Part shown: positions 59,569-64,000 of the stretch, piece by piece
Layout: the number at the start of each line of letters is the position of its first letter
Numbering within the stretch: the first letter of the stretch is position 1
Origin: Streptomyces iakyrus
Lineage (GTDB): Bacteria; Actinomycetota; Actinomycetes; Streptomycetales; Streptomycetaceae
Direction of reading: 5' to 3'
Length of the DNA: 64,000 nt
Assembly: GCF_000717055.1 (NCBI RefSeq)
Contig: NZ_JNXI01000001.1
Coordinates: 1-64,000 of the forward strand
Made by a program: the position numbers and the translations under genes
Notes under the pieces: model-generated
Seen by the model: only the letters and a program-made list of their open reading frames with translations
Told to the model about the DNA's origin: nothing
The model's database searches: none

Positions 59569-61637
59569 CGGCTGCCGGAATCGACTTCGGGACCACCAAC
59601 TCGGTCGCCGCCCAGTGGAACGGCGAATACGTCGAGTTGCTGGAGATCGGCGGACAGGGCCTGGACGCCAACTGGAGGCGCGAGGGATTCGAGCTGCTCT
59701 ACCCGTCAGTCGTCGGCACGAGTTCCCTGCGGCCGGGCACCCTGTTCGGCTGGGAGGCGAAACTCCGTTCCGAGCGGGCCGTAGAGGCGTGCAAGCGGAT
59801 GCTGCGCGAGGAGCCGTTCGTCAAACTGGGCGGTGAACGCTTCGCCGCGACCACCGCTGCCGCCGGGGTCTTCCACGCCATCGCGGGGGCGGCGGAGGAG
59901 GAGGCCGCTACCGAGATCCGCGAGGCCGTCATCACTGTGCCCGCCAACGCGACCGGCGCGGCCCGTTTCCGGACCCGCGAGGCCGCCCGTGCCGCGGGCA
60001 TCACGGTCCGCACCCTGCTGAACGAGCCGACGGCGGCGGCGATCGCATACGCGCACGAGATGGAGATCGACGGCGAGTTTCTGGTCTTCGACTGGGGTGG
60101 CGGCACGATGGACGCTACTCTCCTCCTTCACGACGACGGGTTCTTCGACGAGAAGGCGAGCCGGGGCGTCAACCGCCTCGGCGGCCTGGAGATCGACGCC
60201 CGGCTCCGCCGGATGGTCCTCGACCAGGCGCCCGCCCGCGGGCGTTGGAGCGATTCCGAGAAGCGGATGTTCGCCCTGGAGATCGAGCGGGCCAAAATCC
60301 TCCTCTCCCACCAGGGATCGGTCCGCATCCAAACGCCCGACGACGTCACCGTCGAGATCGGGCAGGACGAGTTCTCCGAGGCCATCCAGGACCTCATCAA
60401 CCGGGCCCTCGATCCGGTTGAGGAATGCCTGGAGCAGGCTCGGATCGACCCGCAGGACCTCACCGCGGTACTGATGATCGGCGGCAGCAGCCAGATCCCC
60501 GCAGTGCGCGCCGCGGTTTCGGAGGCACTCGACTGCGAACTTGTGGACACCTCCCTGTGCGACCCGATGACCGCGGTCGCCGAGGGAGCGGCGATCAGCG
60601 CCGCCGCCATGGACGGCGAGCTGAAGAGCATCATCCGGGTGGTCAACACGCACGCCCTGGGCACGATCACCAAGGACCGCGAGGGCAGGCGGAAGTTCAG
60701 CGCCCTCATCGACCGCAACCAGCGCCTTCCGCAGCAGCGCGTGAAGTCGTACGAGCCGACGAAGGACAACGTCTCCCAACTGACTGTCGAGGTCTGGGAG
60801 GGAGACCCGGACCGCGAGGTCGGCCATCCGGACAACGTCAAACTGACCGAACTCGTTCTGACCTACCCCCGACACTGCACAGCCGAGGACGGTGTCTTCG
60901 ACCTGGAGTACACCTACAGCAAGGAAGGCCTGCTGACCGTCCGGGCGACCCTGCAGAAGACCGGCGAGGTCGTCCTCGACGGCGAAGTGAAGGTATTCGG
61001 GGACGGGAACGTCCTGCCGGAGGTGAAGAAGGAGCTCGACCGGCTGCTCGCCCTCGCCCCGGCCTCCCGGCCCGCGACCACCCCGACCCATCCCCAGCAG
61101 GTCCGGCCCCAAGGCCAGGGCAGCAACGGGGCGCCCAAGCCCGCCCCGCCTCGCTCCGCGCCCCAGTCCGCCGGCGCGAACACGGCCGCGCCGCCGCTCG
61201 TGATCGACGGATCCAACCTCGCCTGGAACGGACGCCCGCCGCGTGCAGCGGGCGGAAAGCCGAGCTTCGCGGCATTGCAGGCCGCTGTCCGATCGCTGCG
61301 GTTCAAGCACCCCGATCGCGACATCCACGTGGTGGTCGACGCCACCCTGCGCCACGACGTATCCGCCGAGGAGAGGCCCCTCGTGGAGGCAGCCATCGCC
61401 GACGGCACCGTCGTACAGCCTCCGGCCGGGACCGAGGGACGGGGCGACGCCCTGGTGATCAGCATCGCCGAGGAGGTCAGCGGAGTCATCATCTCGAACG
61501 ACAACTTCGCGCCCTTCCAGAAGGCGAATCCGTGGCTGCGGGTCGCTGGACGGGTCATGGGGGCGACTCAGTCACAGGGTGTGTGGGTGTTCAACCGCCG
61601 CGTACCCAATCCGGCGCCGTCTGCCCAGCGACGGTGA
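59565..61637 (+). CDS. Hsp70 (DnaK-like) fused to NYN ribonuclease domain
   Basis: A 690-residue fusion. Residues 1-380 form an Hsp70 ATPase: IDFGTTNSV (6-14), VITVPANATGAARFRTREAA, NEPTAAAIAYA, VFDWGGGTMDA (about 173-183), MIGGSSQIP (about 302-310). A shortened substrate-binding domain follows (about 385-490, TLQKTGEVVLDGEVKVFG). After a Pro/Gln linker, 544-680 match Zc3h12a-like NYN ribonucleases: VIDGSN (D548, N551), D592 in VVVDATLRHD, D628 in GRGDALVIS, and D646 in SNDNF. All four acidic positions expected for the NYN active site are present. The start overlaps the GrpE-like gene as ATGA. Confidence 0.9.
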   Translation: MTAAGIDFGTTNSVAAQWNGEYVELLEIGGQGLDANWRREGFELLYPSVVGTSSLRPGTLFGWEAKLRSERAVEACKRMLREEPFVKLGGERFAATTAAAGVFHAIAGAAEEEAATEIREAVITVPANATGAARFRTREAARAAGITVRTLLNEPTAAAIAYAHEMEIDGEFLVFDWGGGTMDATLLLHDDGFFDEKASRGVNRLGGLEIDARLRRMVLDQAPARGRWSDSEKRMFALEIERAKILLSHQGSVRIQTPDDVTVEIGQDEFSEAIQDLINRALDPVEECLEQARIDPQDLTAVLMIGGSSQIPAVRAAVSEALDCELVDTSLCDPMTAVAEGAAISAAAMDGELKSIIRVVNTHALGTITKDREGRRKFSALIDRNQRLPQQRVKSYEPTKDNVSQLTVEVWEGDPDREVGHPDNVKLTELVLTYPRHCTAEDGVFDLEYTYSKEGLLTVRATLQKTGEVVLDGEVKVFGDGNVLPEVKKELDRLLALAPASRPATTPTHPQQVRPQGQGSNGAPKPAPPRSAPQSAGANTAAPPLVIDGSNLAWNGRPPRAAGGKPSFAALQAAVRSLRFKHPDRDIHVVVDATLRHDVSAEERPLVEAAIADGTVVQPPAGTEGRGDALVISIAEEVSGVIISNDNFAPFQKANPWLRVAGRVMGATQSQGVWVFNRRVPNPAPSAQRR

Positions 61638-61763
61638 CACGCTCGGGGCGGATCCGCGCGGACGAGAACACGTCTAGGCAGACAGAGACATGGAGATCCG
61701 CGCCCTGGCGCCGACGTTCGCAAGCGTCGTCCGGGGCGGCCGGACAGCGATGGGGGATCGCCA

Positions 61764-62504
61764 GTGGAGAGCATGAGGTTGTCAGTCGTCGCGGTAGTCG
61801 CGTTGCTTCTCGCCACCGGCTGCTCGGCTCAGCCGCGCACCGGCCAGGCGCAGAGCGACGTCTGTCCGCCCGTCGCGTCCGACGTCTCAGCTACTCCCAC
61901 GCGCGCTTCCGGGCCCGTACGCCAGGTCGAGCTGAGCGACGTGCGGTGCTCGGACGAGGACTCGGGCATGAGCTCCGTGGACATCACGGTGAAGAACACC
62001 GGCACGGGCGAAGCCAACTACTACGTCACCGTCGAGTTCCTCGACTCCGAGCAGCACTCGCTCGCCACTGAGCACACCTACTTCGGCCACGTGAGCGCCT
62101 CGGCGACCATGTCGAGGACGGCCTACGGGGTACTGCCGACCGACGGCCGCGGGCTGGCCGTCCGCCTCGTCGAGGTGAAGCGTGAGTCCGTTCCGACGAA
62201 AGCCCCCGCAAGTGCTCTGGACACCGCGGTGGACCTCTTCGTGGAACAGGGCCTCGTACCGGCCGGCACTCCGTACGGGGATTGCCCTGACACCGCACCC
62301 CAGGCCTATTGGATCGGTGACCGAGGAAACTGCTGGACCGCCGTCAACACCTTGCCGCCACTGCCCGCCACATCAGCTCCACCTCCCACCCTCGCAGTTC
62401 CGACGCCCACGGCCGCGCTCCCCGGGACCGTTTGCCGCGACGGCTGGGTCTCCGGCTCCACCGGCCGCGGAATCTGCTCCCACCATGGGGGCATCGGCCG
62501 CTGA
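61764..62504 (+). CDS. Lipoprotein with C-terminal Cys-rich domain
   Basis: A 246-residue secreted lipoprotein: lipobox LATGC gives C20, then a beta-rich domain with QVELSDVRCSDEDSGMSSVD resembling FxLYD/DUF4352-type folds. The C-terminus CRDGWVSGSTGRGICSHHGG resembles the DUF3761 ending found in streptomycete surface proteins. GTG at 61764 and ATG at 61773 are both possible starts. It lies 126 bp after the Hsp70 operon; no functional link is apparent. Confidence 0.75.
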   Translation: MESMRLSVVAVVALLLATGCSAQPRTGQAQSDVCPPVASDVSATPTRASGPVRQVELSDVRCSDEDSGMSSVDITVKNTGTGEANYYVTVEFLDSEQHSLATEHTYFGHVSASATMSRTAYGVLPTDGRGLAVRLVEVKRESVPTKAPASALDTAVDLFVEQGLVPAGTPYGDCPDTAPQAYWIGDRGNCWTAVNTLPPLPATSAPPPTLAVPTPTAALPGTVCRDGWVSGSTGRGICSHHGGIGR

Positions 62505-62613
62505 GTTCGGCCGGGGCTACGGGTGGAATGCAGGGCGCTGGCCGTAGTCGATCAGCTACTGTACGGGCACGTTCGATTCGTGGGCGGTTTCTACGTATGC
62601 GGAGGCGTACATC

Positions 62614-63840
62614 TTGGTCGGCAGCGCTCCCGTGCCGGAGCCGGAACAGTCGCCGGACGTTCCCTCCGTCAAGCAAACGGCACATCAGGCGGACGAGCCA
62701 TCGGTCGAGTTCACCGACACCGGACGCAGTACCGGTATCGAAGCCGAGGACATCGGTGAATCCGGACGGACGCCCTTCGACCCGGAGCTCATCGAGGTCC
62801 ATCCCCGCAACCCGACGGTCGACCTCGTCATCCAGCGGCTGAAGCGGGGCCTGATCGACCTCCAACCCGACTTCCAGCGGAAGTCCGGTATCTGGAACGA
62901 GAGGGCGCAGAGCCGACTGATCGAGTCGCTCCTGCTACGTATCGCGCTGCCTACGCTCTACGTGGCAGAGGAGGACGACGAGTCCTGGTCCGTGGTCGAC
63001 GGAGTTCAACGGCTCACCACCATCGTCAGATTCGTCAAGCCCGATGTCTCCGGTCTGGAGCCGCTTCAATTGGGGGGCCTGGAGTACCTCACCCAGTTCG
63101 ACGGCAGCCGCTTTGAGGACCTGCCCGGTCGGATGCAGACCCGCATCCTGGAAACCGAGCTCTCTGTGCTGGTGATCCGGCGGGGAACGCCCGAAGAGGC
63201 CAAGTTCAACATTTTCGCGCGGATCAACACCGGTGGCCAGCCGCTCACCCGGCAGGAACTGCGACACGCGCTGATCCCCGGTTCCGCGCGCAAGCTGCTG
63301 GCCACACTGGCTGAGAGCGAGTTCTTCTTGTCGGCGACGGCTCGCAGCGTCTCCCCCGCCCGCATGGCAGAGCGGGAACTGTGTCTGCGCTTCCTCGCGT
63401 TCGCGATGACTCCGCCCGAGCGGTACGTCACGCAGGACTTCGACGGCTTCCTCCGCAAAGCCATGCACCGCATCAACGCCCTGCCGATTGAAGTGCTGAT
63501 AGGACTGGAGCGGCGTTTCTATCTCACGATGGTGGACTGCAGACGGATCTTCGGAGACCAGGCGTTCCGCAAACAGTTCAGCGGAGTCAGCCGCCGGTAT
63601 CCCATCAACAAGGCACTGTTCGAGACGCAATCGGTGATCGTGGAGCGGTGCACGTCCAAGGAGATCGACATCCTGTGCGAGCGGGCACCGGTTCTCCAGA
63701 AGAAGTTCCAGAAACTGATGGACGACCCTGCCTTCTACGACGCCATCTCCTCCGGCACCGGCGATGCCAACAAAATCAACTACCGCTTCCAGTCCATGAA
63801 AGAGCTGTTCCGCGAGGTGTTGGAGTCCCCGGATGCTTGA
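62614..63840 (+). CDS. DUF262 (GmrSD-type) nuclease-like protein
   Basis: A 408-residue protein of the DUF262/GmrS-N family. RGLIDLQPDFQRKSGIWNERAQSRLIESLLLRIALP, VVDGVQRLTTI (the D-G-x-Q-R-L motif) and FNIFARINTGGQPLTRQELRHAL are all family landmarks. DUF262 domains are ParB/Srx-like and occur in modification-dependent GmrSD enzymes and in stand-alone defence genes. The HNH C-terminal domain (DUF1524) of GmrSD is missing. The TTG start follows GGAGG. It overlaps the next ATPase gene by 8 bp. Confidence 0.88.
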   Translation: MVGSAPVPEPEQSPDVPSVKQTAHQADEPSVEFTDTGRSTGIEAEDIGESGRTPFDPELIEVHPRNPTVDLVIQRLKRGLIDLQPDFQRKSGIWNERAQSRLIESLLLRIALPTLYVAEEDDESWSVVDGVQRLTTIVRFVKPDVSGLEPLQLGGLEYLTQFDGSRFEDLPGRMQTRILETELSVLVIRRGTPEEAKFNIFARINTGGQPLTRQELRHALIPGSARKLLATLAESEFFLSATARSVSPARMAERELCLRFLAFAMTPPERYVTQDFDGFLRKAMHRINALPIEVLIGLERRFYLTMVDCRRIFGDQAFRKQFSGVSRRYPINKALFETQSVIVERCTSKEIDILCERAPVLQKKFQKLMDDPAFYDAISSGTGDANKINYRFQSMKELFREVLESPDA

Positions 63841-64000
63841 GTCGCTCACTCTCACCAACTTCAAGGCGTTCGCCCACCAGGAACTCCGCCTGGCCCCCTT
63901 CACCCTGCTGACCGGACTCAACTCCTCCGGCAAGAGCTCCGTACTCCAGTCCCTGGCCCTGCTGCGGCAGTCGTACGAGTCGGGAGACCTCGCACCCGTG
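63833..64000 (+). CDS. AAA ATPase, partial (DUF3696-like)
   Basis: The first 56 codons of an ABC-type AAA ATPase that runs off the window: MLESLTLTNFKAFAHQELRL, then Walker A GLNSSGKSS. ATPases of this form (often with DUF3696) follow DUF262 genes in putative anti-phage pairs. The start overlaps the DUF262 gene by 8 bp. Confidence 0.85.
   Translation, partial: MLESLTLTNFKAFAHQELRLAPFTLLTGLNSSGKSSVLQSLALLRQSYESGDLAPV

Overview
The window is high-GC actinomycete DNA, almost certainly a Streptomyces chromosome. The evidence is the strong third-position GC bias, GTG and leaderless starts, paired XRE/DUF5753 and DUF397 genes, a DUF6243-type protein, an actinobacterial mce operon and a DmdR/IdeR-type iron box. 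No search could be run, so family names rest on motifs read by eye.

Layout. (1) 1-2.9 kb is the end of an integrated element. It holds a large serine integrase, a frameshifted Cys-rich small protein and a helical phage-type protein, at lower GC than what follows, and the element-chromosome junction should lie just upstream of the integrase. (2) 3-26.6 kb is ordinary housekeeping and accessory chromosome: F420-NADP reductase, sialidase, methionine aminopeptidase, heme oxygenase, PhzF-like protein, a remnant of the iron permease efeU beside an iron box, prim-pol-like protein, glycerophosphodiesterase, a TetR regulator with two palindromic operators, S37-type peptidase, Rsm22 family protein, a coupled drug exporter/serine hydrolase pair, oxidoreductases, a CocE-type hydrolase divergent from an AbgT-type transporter, DoxX and MazG-like proteins. 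(3) 26.6-40.2 kb is a complete mce lipid-importer operon (ATPase, two YrbE permeases, MceA-F, two Mce-associated proteins), nearly all joined by 4-bp stop/start overlaps. Upstream lie a membrane-anchored ECF sigma factor and a secreted lytic transglycosylase. The transglycosylase-sigma transcription unit and the mce operon start behind near-identical 34-bp elements, so the three products probably form one envelope regulon.

(4) 40.7-64 kb looks like a defence island. A Ser/Thr kinase is followed by a SNF2 helicase and a giant N6-adenine methylase resembling DrmD and DrmMI of class 1 DISARM but without drmABC; the specificity end of the methylase has sharply lower GC. Next come an OLD-like ATPase with a separate TOPRIM/DUF4276-like partner, a DUF397/XRE pair, a winged-helix protein, a regulator remnant and a PH-like-domain protein. 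Then comes a compact three-gene operon: a helical protein with a J-domain-like tail, a Zn-ribbon protein with a GrpE-like tail, and an Hsp70 fused to a C-terminal NYN ribonuclease domain. The window ends with a lipoprotein and a DUF262 gene overlapping an AAA ATPase that runs off the edge.

The best candidates for undescribed biology are the Hsp70-NYN chaperone-nuclease operon, the membrane-tethered sigma/mce/transglycosylase module with its duplicated coupling ORF, and the DISARM-like helicase-methylase pair lacking drmABC.
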